64,000 nucleotides of DNA from assembly GCA_942486035.1 (NCBI GenBank), contig CALNXK010000157.1:218501-282500 (forward strand), written 5' to 3'. This stretch comes from Porites lobata. Its lineage: Eukaryota > Cnidaria > Anthozoa > Scleractinia > Poritidae. Made by a program: the position numbers and the translations under genes. Under the pieces are notes generated by a model. That model had not been told where the DNA came from. It searched no databases and saw only the letters and a list, made by a program, of their open reading frames with translations. Below are positions 31,698 through 45,600 of this stretch, piece after piece; positions within the stretch are counted from its first letter, which is position 1, and the number at the start of each line of letters is the position of its first letter.

Positions 31698-33505
31698 ACA
31701 AGGAATCTTAGCCTTGTCTCTATAGATGAAAACCTGTTTTAATCTGTTTTATGCAGAAGACTACCAACCCCTATCCTCAGGCTTTGAGTTATTTGATGGA
31801 TAGGGTTCGTACGCACACTACCAAAGAGAGTGGCTATTTTTACCCATAACACTCTCCGAGCTCATTGTTTGACTGCCACTTCCGCCTTTTAGGGGAGATA
31901 CCCGAATGATGGAGGATGTTGTCAGTGTGCTAAATTTGATCCTTGTGGCAATCCTCTGAACCGTCTTTCTTGAACGATGGTTCACTTATCTGAATGAATG
32001 GCTCCTCTGATTTTTCTTTGACGAAATGCTACCCAGATTTAAGCTTACAGGCGTCCTCTGTTAGTTTGTTTATCTGACAATGTGAGTTCAACCATTTTGT
32101 GCACAGGGATAGTTAACGAGTTTGAGGTAAATAACTAAATACTTTGGGGGATTTTAGCCGGTAGACATGAACGTGGACGATGTATTAAGGGGAATTTTTT
32201 GACTGTTTGGTAGGGTTAACAAGGTCTGCATTGTTAGGAAGCTCTACGCTTTAAGTTTATTGGCACCAGGAAGCTATGAAATCATGCTAAAAATCCCTAT
32301 GCAGTAAATAATGTTTTACCGGCTGTTGAACATTGGTACTTTGTGATACGTGTTATATTGATTTCTGTAAGGTTAAAATTAAGTATGATTTGGAAGAAAA
32401 TGGAAGTTATAAAGGTGTACCCGGATGGTTTACCAGTACGTTTGTGTATTGGCCTGTTCTGTGGACTGTAGAACAGTTTCACATTTTCACTTCTGTACTT
32501 GGCTAGCGCGCTTTTACCACTTGCTTGCATGTGCAACCTGTGGTACATATAAACGATGTCACGCACTTGAAAGAAATGGATCATTGTGGGGCATTAAGGG
32601 CATTTTTGTTAAAGGTGATTATTTTTGAGTCGCTGAAAAAGAGTTTGTTTTAAACCTTGAAGGGAGTCAAAGTCATCCATACCCAAGTAGAGGACCTGTA
32701 GAGCTATGGAAAAATGGTCGAATTTCATAATTATTTGTTTCTAATGGAAATACACTTAGCTGCTATATCTAGATTACATAAACTCCACTGGGAGCTGTAT
32801 TTCTCCCACCTCACCATCCATGTCACTTATCACGATTAAAATGTTCACGTCAGATTTGATTTTTGTGTGGATGATGCAGCAACTATGATGAAAGTTTATC
32901 TATGCATTTGTGTAGTAGTTTTTTTGAGATCCACATACTACTGGTGCAGTCCTGTGATGGTCCTGTAAGTGTCTTATCTCAGCGTGTTGTTGATTATCTC
33001 AGGGCCGTCAACCCCCCACATCATCAAACATCATTTGAGAATTGATAGGGAAGAAATGATAGATGACATCATATCGCACGGCAAATGACGTCATTTGTGC
33101 CGAAAATGCACGCTGATTCCGATCGACGTATATAGCACATAAACAGTTCATATTTAGCCACATTATTGCTTAAATTACAGTGGCATACCAGAATTTATTG
33201 GGAAATGTTCTATGTTTACAGTAGCTCAAACAATGCAATTATTTGAAATTTTGTGATTGGAAAGTCAATTCTACAAGAAATGGCAACTTTGGCGATTATC
33301 TGGGAGATAGCAGACTCTAATCTGAAGACTGGGAGATACAGTTTAAAATCTGGAGTCTCCCAGATTATGCGGGAGAGTTGACAGCATTGTTATCTGCGGG
33401 TATCCTGTGGTTCACATGTCACTCTTTTCACAGAATAGAGATGTTTGTACATTTTCATGTTTTTTGATGCCATTAATTATCTACTGCTTACATTAATTTT
33501 AATAG
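31698..33505. other. intergenic DNA upstream of IKK
   Basis: About 1.8 kb with no recognised gene or repeat. A 5'-UTR exon and the promoter of the IKK gene are expected here or further left, but I could not place them. Confidence 0.45.
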
Positions 33506-33511
33506 CTGGTG

Positions 33512-33613
33512 ATGGAATATGGAAGAGAAAGGAAGATGTCGAAGGACGGGTGGGTAGAAGAAAGATGTCTTGGGTCTGGGAGTTTTGGAACTGTTATGCT
33601 GTATGAAAACAAG
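33512..33613 (+). CDS. IKK exon 1 (first coding): Gly-rich loop
   Basis: 34 codons from ATG: ...KDGWVEERCLGSGSFGTVML then YENK. GSGSFG is the nucleotide-binding loop. An upstream 5'-UTR exon is likely because an acceptor-like ttaatag sits 7 bp before the ATG. Confidence 0.9.
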
Positions 33614-36600
33614 GTGACCATATATATTTTATTAGTCAGTTATGTCATAAGAGCAGTTTTACTTGGGTATGTGCCACTGGCCTCTCAGAGTCCCTACCCC
33701 ATAATAAAGTCTATTTTGTGGCCAAATATAAATCCCATCTTACATCTTAGTCTCTTTTGGGCAAATGTAATTTTCATGATCCCAACGTAATCTCTTTCTA
33801 TCTTAGTCACTGTATTTCCCTTATCAATCCTTTTTGAAACAGGTCATCCTAAAACTAATTGACGCTTTTTTCTTAAAATAAAAGAAGAACACTTTTGTTT
33901 TCACCTGGCCTACAGTACAATTAATGTTCTGGTACGTTTGCCAACTGAAATGTGAAGAACTTTAAAAAAATTCAAATATGTGCGACCCCATTGCAGTAGT
34001 AACTATTGAAAATGCAGCCCATTATAGTCAATCCAGTCGTGAAAATGTGATCCCATCCAGCGGCACATCCCCATTAATTTCCTATGAGGAAGTACCACTC
34101 CCCCAGGCATTGCGGATGCCAGCAGATGTATAGAAACTGTATATTTTGGCCACCTAAGTTTGCAGGCCACTGCAATCTGTGCGTGATCCATGCTCTTCTT
34201 AATTTATAAACCTTGGCTTTCTGAGGAATGAACATGCCACTTTCTTCAACTGTTCTGCATTCTATCATGGTGAGTCATCATCATCATTGTAGGTCCTACA
34301 GAGCAGTTCTTCCTGTGCCCAGTGTTGTATATGGTTTAAACAGCATTTAAGGAGTTGACTTTTTTAAAGAATAAGCTGTCATGTTTGTGTTTGTTCACCA
34401 TCATTAGGCTTTGATTTCATTACAGAAAATGTTGGTCAAGGACATTTAAATAAGGATTTACTGCTTCAGGTCTCTAGATCAAAATTAACATTCATGACTT
34501 GTATGTCTTGAGAACCTTTTGGTCATGAGATGGTTTACCCCCCCCCCCCCAAAAAAAATTAATTGTTTTATAAATTCTAATAAAATATTGAGCAACTATG
34601 CTCTTTATATTTTCCTACTGACCAGTTTACATTATTATTGTTTTCAGAAATGCTGCAGCCTATTGCATATTTCCTACAGGATTTGATTTGTTAGTTTTGT
34701 CAATTTAGATTACCAAGGAACAGGTTGCACTGAAGCGATGTCGTTTGGACCTGAATCCTCGGAACAGAAAACGCTGGCAGCAGGAAGTGGATATTATGAA
34801 AAGGCTTGATCATCCTAACCTTGTGTCAGCGAGAGATGTACCATCACCGCTGGATGTTAAAGATGATGAGCTTCCTCTACTGGCTATGGAATTCTGCTCT
34901 GGAGGAGATCTCAGAAAGGTGAAATTTAAAATTAGTTTTTCCCAAGTTTTCAAATACAAGTTTTAAGCAAGGGATGTTTTGTGGATCTAGGAATGTGGTG
35001 GTAGTTGGCCAATTTATATAGAACTTTTTTTGCTATAGTGTCTGAACCACCATGCCACACTCTTTGAGATCTGACAGTCTTACAACTAGAACACTTAAAT
35101 GCCAGTAAATACACCCGAGAGAACTGATTAAAACAAATATAAAACCCCAAACCCAAGTGGGTAGTGAAACATGTGAAGGTTATGTGGTTATGTGGAATAA
35201 GATAAAAAGGATTTACAGAGCAGGATAGCTGTTTTTAGTCGGGTGGTTAGAGGCATGGTGTGGTATATAAGGACAGTGTCCAAACATCAGTCGCCTAATG
35301 CTTTTATGAGCTGTATGAGAATGCTGGACTGTTATAAGCAATGGATACCCCACCTCTATAAACAGAGTGCCCCATGCATTTATAACAAAGGATTGACACT
35401 ACAAGAGCAAGATGATCCCTGAGTTTGCGGAGAAATTGATTAGATAAGTAAAAACCCGCCAGCTTGGGGTGCATGGGGGCTTCAACCCAGTTGAAGGCGT
35501 GACTGTCTGGGGCAGGGGGTGTAAAACTAAAGGCATGAAGAATAGCGCGGTAGGGTATAACTTGCTACAGGGAAAACAAGGAAGAGGGATTTCAACCACC
35601 TATTCACAAAACTGAATAGTCTTCCTCCAGCGAATGACAATGAGGGTACCCCAGGGAAAAACCTAAAATCTGCTTTGGTGAGCTGCTTGCTAGAATCAAA
35701 CTTACCCCAGGGATGTAGGAAGCAAGAGAGCCTTGTGGAACATGCCATAAAATGCGACAATCTAAATCACCCAAAAGGAGGAATCAAGGCTTAACTTAAA
35801 ATTTAAAGTTGTATGAATCTGCAACAAAATGGCAGCAGTAATAACGGTCTCACTTCCGTAATCTGCTTGCTTATGCTATAAACTGCACGAATACCCAAAG
35901 AGTGGATGGATAGATAGATGGCTGGATGGATGGATGGATGGACGGACGGACAGATAACTTTATTTAAAATGTGTCAGACCCATATAGCTTGGAAAAAAAC
36001 CAATACTAATTTGTTTACTAATTAATTAACTTAACTAAGTGTTATGCTATAAGGGCCAAATTTACAAAACCTTATCGCTATCTGATTGGTTACTTAAAAT
36101 CTTGTGACTATGTGCTATATAATTTGTAGTATTAAATATTATAGCCTGAGAAAACAGCGGACATTTCACGACGCCACGACTGGTTTCCCCTCAAAATGAC
36201 ATCTGAGAATCTAGAGCAGAAATTCCATCCTGATGATGCATCACTACCCAGATCTCGGTAGTGCTTCTGATTGGTTGAAGCAAATTTCCCATGTGGTACG
36301 ACCAATAAGAAGCACTATCCAGATCTGGGTAGTGATGCATCATCATTATGGACTTTCTGCGCTCGTTTGTCAGACGTCATTTTGTGGGGAAACCACTGGT
36401 GGTGTCATGAAATGTCAGCTGTTTTCTCAGGCTAGTAATTTTACTTCCTTAGTATATCTTACCGATGGCTAGTTAAAGCCCTCCAGACCCCATGTACGCT
36501 ACTTTGGGGGATGGTTTAGATTTATATTTAATACAAGTATCAACATCCACAACAATCAATAGCATGTTTTCCTCATCAATTAAGGTATTGAATTCACCAG

Positions 36601-39600
36601 AGAGTTGCTGCGGACTGAGGGAAAACACAGTTTTGAGGATTGCCTCTGATATTGGTGAGGAATATTGCAATAATTTTGACTTTTACTGAAATACACTGTA
36701 CCAGTAAAAATTAAATTTCCATTAGATTTAGAAGAACTGTAGAACAATGATTCTTCTCTGCCTTTAAGCATTTTGACCATTTAAAAAATGGATTGATTTA
36801 ACTTCTTATCATGATGTAAAGAAACCTAGGCGTTATGAAATTATAATCCTCAATATATCATTACAGTGAAGTTAAAATCAGACTCAGACTCAAATATTTC
36901 ATTCCCTGGCTATTTGTGACTCCAAATTAAAACAGCAAGGCTCCCAGTTACCTTCAGAGTAAATACATGTAAATGTAATTTATTTGCTGTTTTTCCTTAG
37001 CTGCTGCAGTAGAGTTTCTTCATGGTCATCGAATCATTCATAGAGACATCAAACCTGAAAACATTGTAATAAGTCACATGGATAAGAAGGTGGGATAAAT
37101 TAGCTGACCAGGCAGCTGGCCCACCATTCACTATCTCAACCAGCCAGCCAGTTATTTCATCAAGCACTTAGCTGTTCTTGAATGCAGCCTGCCAGTAAAA
37201 TAGTACATTTTCAACTAGACAAGTGACCAGTGGCCAACCAGTCCCTTTAATTTGATTCCGAAAAGCCAATCTGCTACTTAGTGGCCACCCATTAAGCCAG
37301 TAACTCAGTCTTTCAGTCAGTGGATGACTCAATCAGGAGAATCTATCAATCAATCAAGCATTTCTTTTAGTTTTTATCAGTTGGCCAGTTGTTAGCCTAT
37401 GGGAAAGTCAGTCACTACATTAGTGAGAACTCCAGCAAACATGCTTCCTTCCCTGCCCTCCCTCCCTCCTTTGGTTCTTTCTTCATTTCTTTACTCAATG
37501 ACTCATTCCTTTTTCCATTTCTTCCTTTATACTTTCTTTCCTTCTGCTCATTCTTTGGGATTCATTGGCCAGGATTGCTTAACAAGCCAAACCTACTTCT
37601 GAGTGAGGGGCTACTCCTCAGTCTTTTCTTTCTTTTTTCTTTCCTCCTTACATTCTTCCTCTCCTCCACCTTCATTACATGTGACCTTCCCCCCCTTATT
37701 TCTCTTTCTCTATGTTTTATATCTTTGCTTTGTAGGTGGTTTATAAACTGATTGATCTTGGTTATGCAAAAGAACTTGATCAAGGAAGCCTAGCCAGTAC
37801 TTTTGTAGGAACACTGAAATATTTGGTGTGTGCCCATTGAAAAATATTCATGACTATTATATTGATAATAAATGTCAATGATTATTATTTTAATTTATTT
37901 TTATTGCATTTTAACCTCACCAAGAGCTGCCCAGCCCAATATATTATCTGCATTATTCCCGAGCTGGTGCCCTGCCAACTAAAAAAAAAACAAACAAAAA
38001 ACAAAACAACTGTTTTGGCACATCAGATGATGTTCTATTTTCATGGCCTGGATAGATATCTATCCAGTGGCTATCTATCCAATGTAACACATACTTACGA
38101 CCAATGCCTAAGTTGAAGATGCTTTCAACTTCTTGTCTTACAACCGAGTACAGCGCAGCCCCTACTCTCTTTGGCTGATATCTTAGATTGCCTCTCCTAA
38201 TATTACAAAGGATAAATTATATTCTTTTTTCCTTATAGGCTCCTGAACTGTTGGACAGAGTGCAGTACACAAAAACGGTATGACAGGATTTTTTATCTGT
38301 TCGGTTGAATGTCTGCAACTTAATGACAATTGTTTTCATTACTTGTCTGTGTTGACAAACGCTTTTCGCTCATCTGAGATTAGCCAGGCAGCCAGAGATC
38401 ACTTGGATTGACCATGGTGCATTAAATGAACTGATGAATCCTTTCCCAGGGTGGATTTATTGGTTCGTTTGATTTGCTATGATCGGAGTGATCTTGGATC
38501 ACATCCTGATCATCTCAATGCAACGTTGTTGTGTTCTTGCAGGTTGATTACTGGAGTTTAGGTACTATCTTGTTTGAGTGCATAACTGGGATGAGGCCAT
38601 TTTTGCCAGAACTTTCTCCTGTCCAATGGTATGAAAGCATTAAGTAAACTTTCTTTTGCCGCATACACATATTACCGGTAATCCCACGTATCTGTTTTAA
38701 GTTAGTGGGTATAATGCAGGAGTACACATTTTTCCAATAAGAGCATAATTAAGTAGGCAGTATTTTTACGTTGTTCAGTTTACTACTTAAACTTAACAAG
38801 ACAATTTTGACACTTTATTGACACTTGATGAGAATTTTCATGGATATACACTTTGATAAAGTTAAAGCTAAAAAGTCACAGTGTTTGGACCTCTCAAGGG
38901 TCATTTTCAAGTGCGAGCTAAATATAAAATTAGCATACTTGTAAATATATTATGAACTGTTAAAAATAGATGGAATAGATAAGAATGCAATGAACAATAA
39001 AATGTGATAAAATAAGTGATATTCAGTTCAATTTTGTAAAATTGAAAAAAGAAACTTCTTGGTGATTTTTAGCTGTTTTCTGTTTCACGCCCACACTGAT
39101 GCAGCACCACAGCAGGGTTGTCACCAAGTTTAAAAATTGTGGGGGTATATGCGATTAGTACGCAAAGAATTGAATCAGCTTAGAGGTTTTGCTGTTTTTT
39201 TTTTTCGTATGTTTTCTATGAAAGTAGCAGGTGGTCATACCCATAGTAGCCAGAAGAAAATGCCATCTCCGATCCTTAGTGACAGATCTACCACTGTTTG
39301 TTTTAAAACTAACCCATTTCATCTTCGTTCGTTTTTTGTGTTGACTTGCACTGGAAAGAAATTGAACAATAAACGTTTATGCAATATTGATTTCACATGA
39401 AAGCTTAAGTGAACCTTGCAATATAAGTCACAAGCTGCTTTTCCATTCTTTTTAGGCACCATGAAATTCAAAAGAAAGACCCAAAAGACATCTGTGCCTA
39501 CTTCGATGTCAAAGGTAAGGCGGTAGCATGATTTAGTTTTAACTTTTAATGACAGCTTTAAGGCAAATTGTCTTGTTCACGTCTATGTAGAGAAGTTACT

Positions 39601-42600
39601 TTCTTCTTCTTTTGTTCGGTTTAGTGCTTTGTTCTTCTTTGCAGTTAACGTTTAATGGTCATAGTTGTATTATCCAGGACAATTTCTACAAATAAAAGAT
39701 ATTTAGTTTTCACACAGTAGTGAATTTGGGAGTCACAATAGACAAAGGTGCTTTAATGCTTTGGTAGGCAACCAGAACCTTGCAGAGACCAAACAGAAGC
39801 TTTTCAGAGTCACAATAGGCAAAGGCACTTTGATGCTTTGGAAGGTAACTGGAACCTTGCAGGGGCCAAACGGAAGCTTTTGGGAGTCATAATAGGTAAA
39901 GGCACTTTAATGCTTTGGAAGGTAACCAGAACCTTGCAGAGGACAAACAGAAGCTTTTGGGAGTAACAATAGGCAAACGTGCTTTAATGCTTTGGAAGGT
40001 AACTGGAACCTTGCAGCGGTCAAACATAAGCTATTGGGAGGCACAATAGGCAAAGGCACTTTAATGCTTTGGAAGGTAACCAGAACCTTGCAGAGGACAA
40101 CTGGAAGCTTTTGGGAGTTACAATAGGCAAAGGTGCTTTAATGCTTTGGAAGGTAACCGGAACCTTGCAGAGGACAAACGGAAGCTTTTGAGAGTTACAA
40201 TAGGCAAAGGCGCTTTAATGCTTTGGGAGGTAACCAGAACCTTGCAGAGGTCAAGCGGAAGCTTTTGGGAGTTACAATAGGCAAAGGCACTTCAATGCTT
40301 TGGAAGGTAACCAGAACCTTGCAGAGGACAAACGGAAGCTTTTGGGAGTTACAATAGGCAAAGGCGCTTTAATGCTTTGGAAGGTAACTGGAACCTTGCA
40401 GAGGACAAATGGAAGCTTTTGGGAGTTACAATAGGCAAAGGCACTTTAATGCTTTGGAAGGTAACCAGAACCTTGCAGAGGACAAACGGAAGCTTTTGGG
40501 AGTTACAATAGGCAAAGGCGCTTTAATGCTTTGGAAGGTAACTGGAACCTTGCAGAGGCCAAATGGAAGCTTTTGGGAGTTACAATAGGCAAAGGCGCTT
40601 TAATGCTTTGGAAGGTAACTGGAACCTTGCAGAGGCCAAATGGAAGCTTTTGGGAGTTATAATAGGCAAAGGCGCTTTAATGCTTTGAAAGGTAACTGGA
40701 ACCTTGCTGAGGCCAAATGGAAGCTTTTGGGAGTTGCAATAGGCAAAGGCGCTTTAATGCTTTGGAAGGTAACTGGAACCTTGCAGAGGCCAAATGGAAG
40801 CTTTTGGGAGTTACAATAGGCAAAGGCGCTTTAATGCTTTGGAAGGTAACTGGAACCTTGCAGAGGCCAAATGGAAGCTTTAGGGAGTCACAATAGGCAA
40901 AGGCACTTTAACGCTTTGGAAGGTAACTGGAACGTTGCAGAGGCCAAATGGAAGCTTTTGGGAGTCGCAATAGGCCAAATGGCTTTAATGCTTTGGAAGG
41001 TAACCAGAACTTTGCAGAGCTCAAACGGAAGCTTTTGGATTGCAAGGTTGATGGTTTGTTTCATAGCCAGCGTTTTTCACATGCAGTTGTTCAACCATCT
41101 CATGATATACTGCTCCCAAATCCACTAATATTTCATTGTTAATGTTTTTTTTAACATCACTGTATTACCTTACAGCAAGATATGAAAAACTCGTTCAATT
41201 TAATTCACATTGTCATAAATTGCCCATTGTTATAGTTATTAATAACGTTAGTGTTTGCTTTCTAAAAAAATATGCGTTTTTTTGTCCTTTGATATATTAA
41301 ACACTAAAAGGCCTGTACATATTAATGCAAACTTAATGTGCTGATGAACTGTTGCATTTTTTTTTTTCAGGAGAAATACAATTCTCGTCTGTCTTGCCAA
41401 CCCCCAATTCTCTCTGCAGGTAACTGTGCTAATGAAAACAACAACACACCAGTGGTTAAAACCAGATCAACATTGTCATTCAAAACCTGTTATTTTTTTT
41501 GGTGTCATAACTAAGTATAGTTTGACAGAGTGATTGCCGTTTTTGTTGCATTTGTAGCACTTTTGCCGGGCTGTAAGTAGTGTCATATCAAGCCTCTAGC
41601 GAGCACTCCTGGCTTCTGATCAGTTCGTGTATATATGTATGGGTATCCTTCTGCACGCATCAAAATTACACCTGGAGACAATGTTTTTACTGTTGTTGCA
41701 CCAGCTTTATACTGTGAACTTACCTTTTTAAACCTGTGTGTTTATAGATGTTTATTTTTATGGACTAGTGTGAAGTTTTGATGATTTGGCACATTACAAT
41801 TGTAAATTTTTATCATTGCTTTACACCTTTACTTTCATTTCTATAGCAAATTGTTCCTTATCTATCCAGTGACGGATACAGGGGAGGAGCCTGGGGGGCC
41901 CAGGCCCTCTCTTATTTTTGGACCAAACTGAGGCCCAAACGGCGGAAAAATTTTTTTTTATAAGACCCCCCTTTCCCTTATCTCAAAGTCTGGATCTGGC
42001 ACTGCTATCCGTCACTTGTTTATGATCTAATCGTTTAGCATTGTCTTTGTGCTATACTCTACCATTCATTGAGAGTGCTTCACCATACACTAACAACACT
42101 AACTTAAGTGCTTACATTTTACTTCTACCAGCAGCCTTGGCTAGCAAACGCATGGTGTACATGGCATAATGCTTGCATTTTGTGTAACCTGAGTGTCAGG
42201 CTTTCCTTTCTTCTTTTTTTTCTTGGGAATTTATGAAGAAGGGAGGAAACCATTCTCCCCCCCGCCCCCCGCTAAGGAGGGCTACATTTTGTGTTACTGA
42301 GAAGCTCTGATGCTACAAAGGCCTTTAAAGATTTCTTCTCTCGTAAACAGACAATTGCAAGACAAGTTTGTAATCTTACTCAGACTGCTATTGTTGTGGG
42401 ACCCCAAAGAGCGTGGAGGCTCAACTCAGGAAAATGGAAAGAAGGAGTGTTATGATGTGCTTGAAAAAATAATGAAGACTATGGTATGTAATCGTCATAC
42501 TCTGTAAGGCTTTTAGCAATTAAATTGCTATCTCTGCCATTCTCTCAATAAATGATAAAACGTTTTCTCCTTTGTAGGTTGTACATGTATTCTCAGTCAG

Positions 42601-45600
42601 TACTTCAACGATGTTGTCATTTGAAGTTTTCCCTAATGAAACGTGAGTTTAAAATATTTCAAGATTTTGATTATATGTCTATGTTACAGGTTAAAATTAA
42701 ATTCAGGGTAAAATTTTCTAACCTAAGTTAATTCTCAATTTCCTTTGTCTCCTGGCCCTCATTATTCATGAATTTATGGTTAGGAGAGAAACAAACTTGA
42801 GAAAAAACCTACGAGTAACGTAAAAAATTTTAACTTGAAGTTATTTTTGACCTGCAACATCTATTACCAGACATTAAAGGCTAATACATAAAACAGGATA
42901 TCTTGTCAGAAACTTGTTAAAGTTATGTACACTGCAATTACTTCTTTAACTTACGAGAGATGTCCTTCAACACAAAAAGGTCGATTCTAAATGAATTCTG
43001 GAAGGAAAGTCAAAGAATGTAGTTGTAAACTGCACATGGTCAAAGGCAAATGATAACGAGTTGCACGCTTGCAGCTTTATCACAGTAATTTCTTCTTATA
43101 GAATTGAGGATCTTCAAGTGAAATTGTATGAGGTGACTGAAATAGATAAAGAGGACCAAGAACTGCTAGCGTATTCAGGGCAAACTGTGGACCCAACAAC
43201 TCCTGTAATGGATATCTGTAAGAAGAGTAGTCAGGTATGAAAAAATTCTATTTATGAACACAATACTGTGTTTGTTAAAGAGTCAGTGTAGATTTCTTTT
43301 CGTACCGTGGTAGATGTTAAAATAACCCAGTTAGATCTTGAGAAACATGATGGAGTAATACACTTGATTTCAATGAACAGTTGCTCAGGAGCAGTTGAAA
43401 GTACTTGTTTTATGGTTAAACCTGCACCGATTACTGATTTAAAAATCCATTTCTTATTGACACTGAAAAACACACCTTCGGTGTGGTTTTCTCCAAAAGG
43501 TTGAGGTATGGACAATTGTGAGCACTGGGGGACGGGGAGATTGCCCCAAACGTTTTAAAATATGACCACACGCAGAAGGTTTATTTGTATGTAACGTACT
43601 GAACAAGGGTGATAGACTTTGCACTGATGTTGTTTATTGTGCGCTATTCTTACAGGAGGATGAGGACTGCGCACTTTTTCTTCTGCCTACAAATATTAAA
43701 ACCTTTTCCACAGCAAGGCCAATACATTCTATGCCACCCACAGTGAAAGGAATGGGTAAGATAACATTACATAAACCGAAACTTAACTACAGACATGTAA
43801 CGTTATTTGCAACAGGTGGTAATTTAAAGTTCTAAGAGCTGATAAACCTGTGGCCTTCTATTTTAGCGTCTAACACTGAGTGGGGACACCTTTCCCGTCA
43901 ATTTAGAATTTCCACATATTGGTTTCTTGCGGAGAGGAAAAAAACTGAGTACCCAGGGAAAAATCTCTCGGACCAACAACAACAATGGTGGAAGGCGAGT
44001 TCTTTCACCAGTTCGTTATCCCTGCTTCCCCTCCATAAAAATAACTGTGACTCTCTCAACGTAGACATCCCCTCTGAGGTCTGATTTTACCGGCCAGCAG
44101 GTTTATTTGCTTGCGTCAATTGAATTTTTGTTCAAAAATTATACCTGTACTAGATGTCATTTTGCAAAGTGCGGTTTGAGAAACTAGAAGAAACGGTACT
44201 CTAGATGGTATCCACATTACCTTGTTTGAAATTTTTATTTTGGAAATATTTAGTTAATTACTAGTGGGTTAAAAATGGAATAAGAAAACTGAATCTCCTG
44301 CAGCACACACTAAGTACATAGCCTAGGCTAAGGGACTACGTTCATTTGCAGTCAGAATAGACCATGCATTTTCGAGGTACTAGTAAAGAACTTCAGTGAA
44401 CTAGCTTGCACTCAGGGCTGATTGGGGAGAACAATTTTAAAATTGTTGTAGGTGAAAAGATTTCGTATTAGCTAACACTTTCAGCAAAAGTGGTTCCAAA
44501 TAACTTCCTTGAAGACCAAAATGATCAATATTTTTCGCTGTTAATTAGAAAATGGGGCGTCAATGAAGGAAAGCGTGCGAAAACTAGCTTTAATAATGCT
44601 GGGAGTCTATATTAGAAACCTAACATTTTTTCTAATGTTTATTTTCAGTCACCGAACCTAAGACAGTGATGTCATACGAGGTAAAATAGTTTTTATCAGT
44701 GGTGTGAACTAGATATTAATGTACGTTTGAACTTAATTTGTTTCCTAATATTATTTGGATTTATCTTTCGTCCAAACAACGACAAGAGTGAAGATTCTGC
44801 TTTTTTTTACAAATTGGGTTAACACTTTGCTTAGTTCGTTGGTTATTTAACACTAGGGAGCTTGAGTAAAGACGTTTATGAGCGACGCACGTCAACCAGA
44901 AGTGGACTTCTTGCATTCTTGGGCAATGCTTTTGCCCAAATCTTGGAACAAATCGTCTTTGCAATACAAATTTGGTAGCGTCAATGTATATTCACTACTT
45001 TCACATAAACCAGAATGCACCTTGGTTACCCCCCAAATTTTGCATAACCATTGTTTTCAATTTTTTTTGGGGGTAAACAAGGTGCGTTATGGTCGATGTG
45101 AAAATGGGGAATATGGGAAAAGGCCTCACTTCCGGTTGACGTGCGTAACTAAAAAACGTCTTAGCTTAAGCTTCCCACTTGTCTCTACGGGAACAGTGGA
45201 AAGCACCAAGAACACATTAGGGAGTTTAAGTAACAACAACGGCGACGGCAACGAAAACGTCACTTTAAAAGTAAATTCGCGCTGCTTCAAACTTTATCGC
45301 GCTTTGTTCCATCTCGTTTACTTCGTCAAATGTTGGCAAATATTTTTGGAGTTGAATGCTAAAGGACTGTATCAAAGTTCAGAAAAAGAAAAAGAAAGTT
45401 GTTGTCTTGTGTTCCCGTCCTCGACAAAACGTGAATTTAGGCACTTTCACGTTGTTGTCGTGCGACGACGGCAAAGAAATGTGCACGTGCAAAGTTGCTG
45501 TTTTGCTAATCTAAACCTGTTGTTTTTTTTGCCGTTCTCATTGCCGTCGCCGTCGTCGTTGCTTAAGCTCCCTGTTGTGTAAAGTTTGTGTTTGCTGGCA

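Noticed and set aside
33614..33790. Extension of IKK exon 1 ORF into the intron
   Set aside because: Kinase homology resumes exactly after the gtgacc donor at exon 2; the extension is hydrophobic intron translation.
44878..45582. 234-residue + strand ORF
   Set aside because: Spans two adjacent foldback elements and their gap, inside an IKK intron; open by chance and by arm composition.
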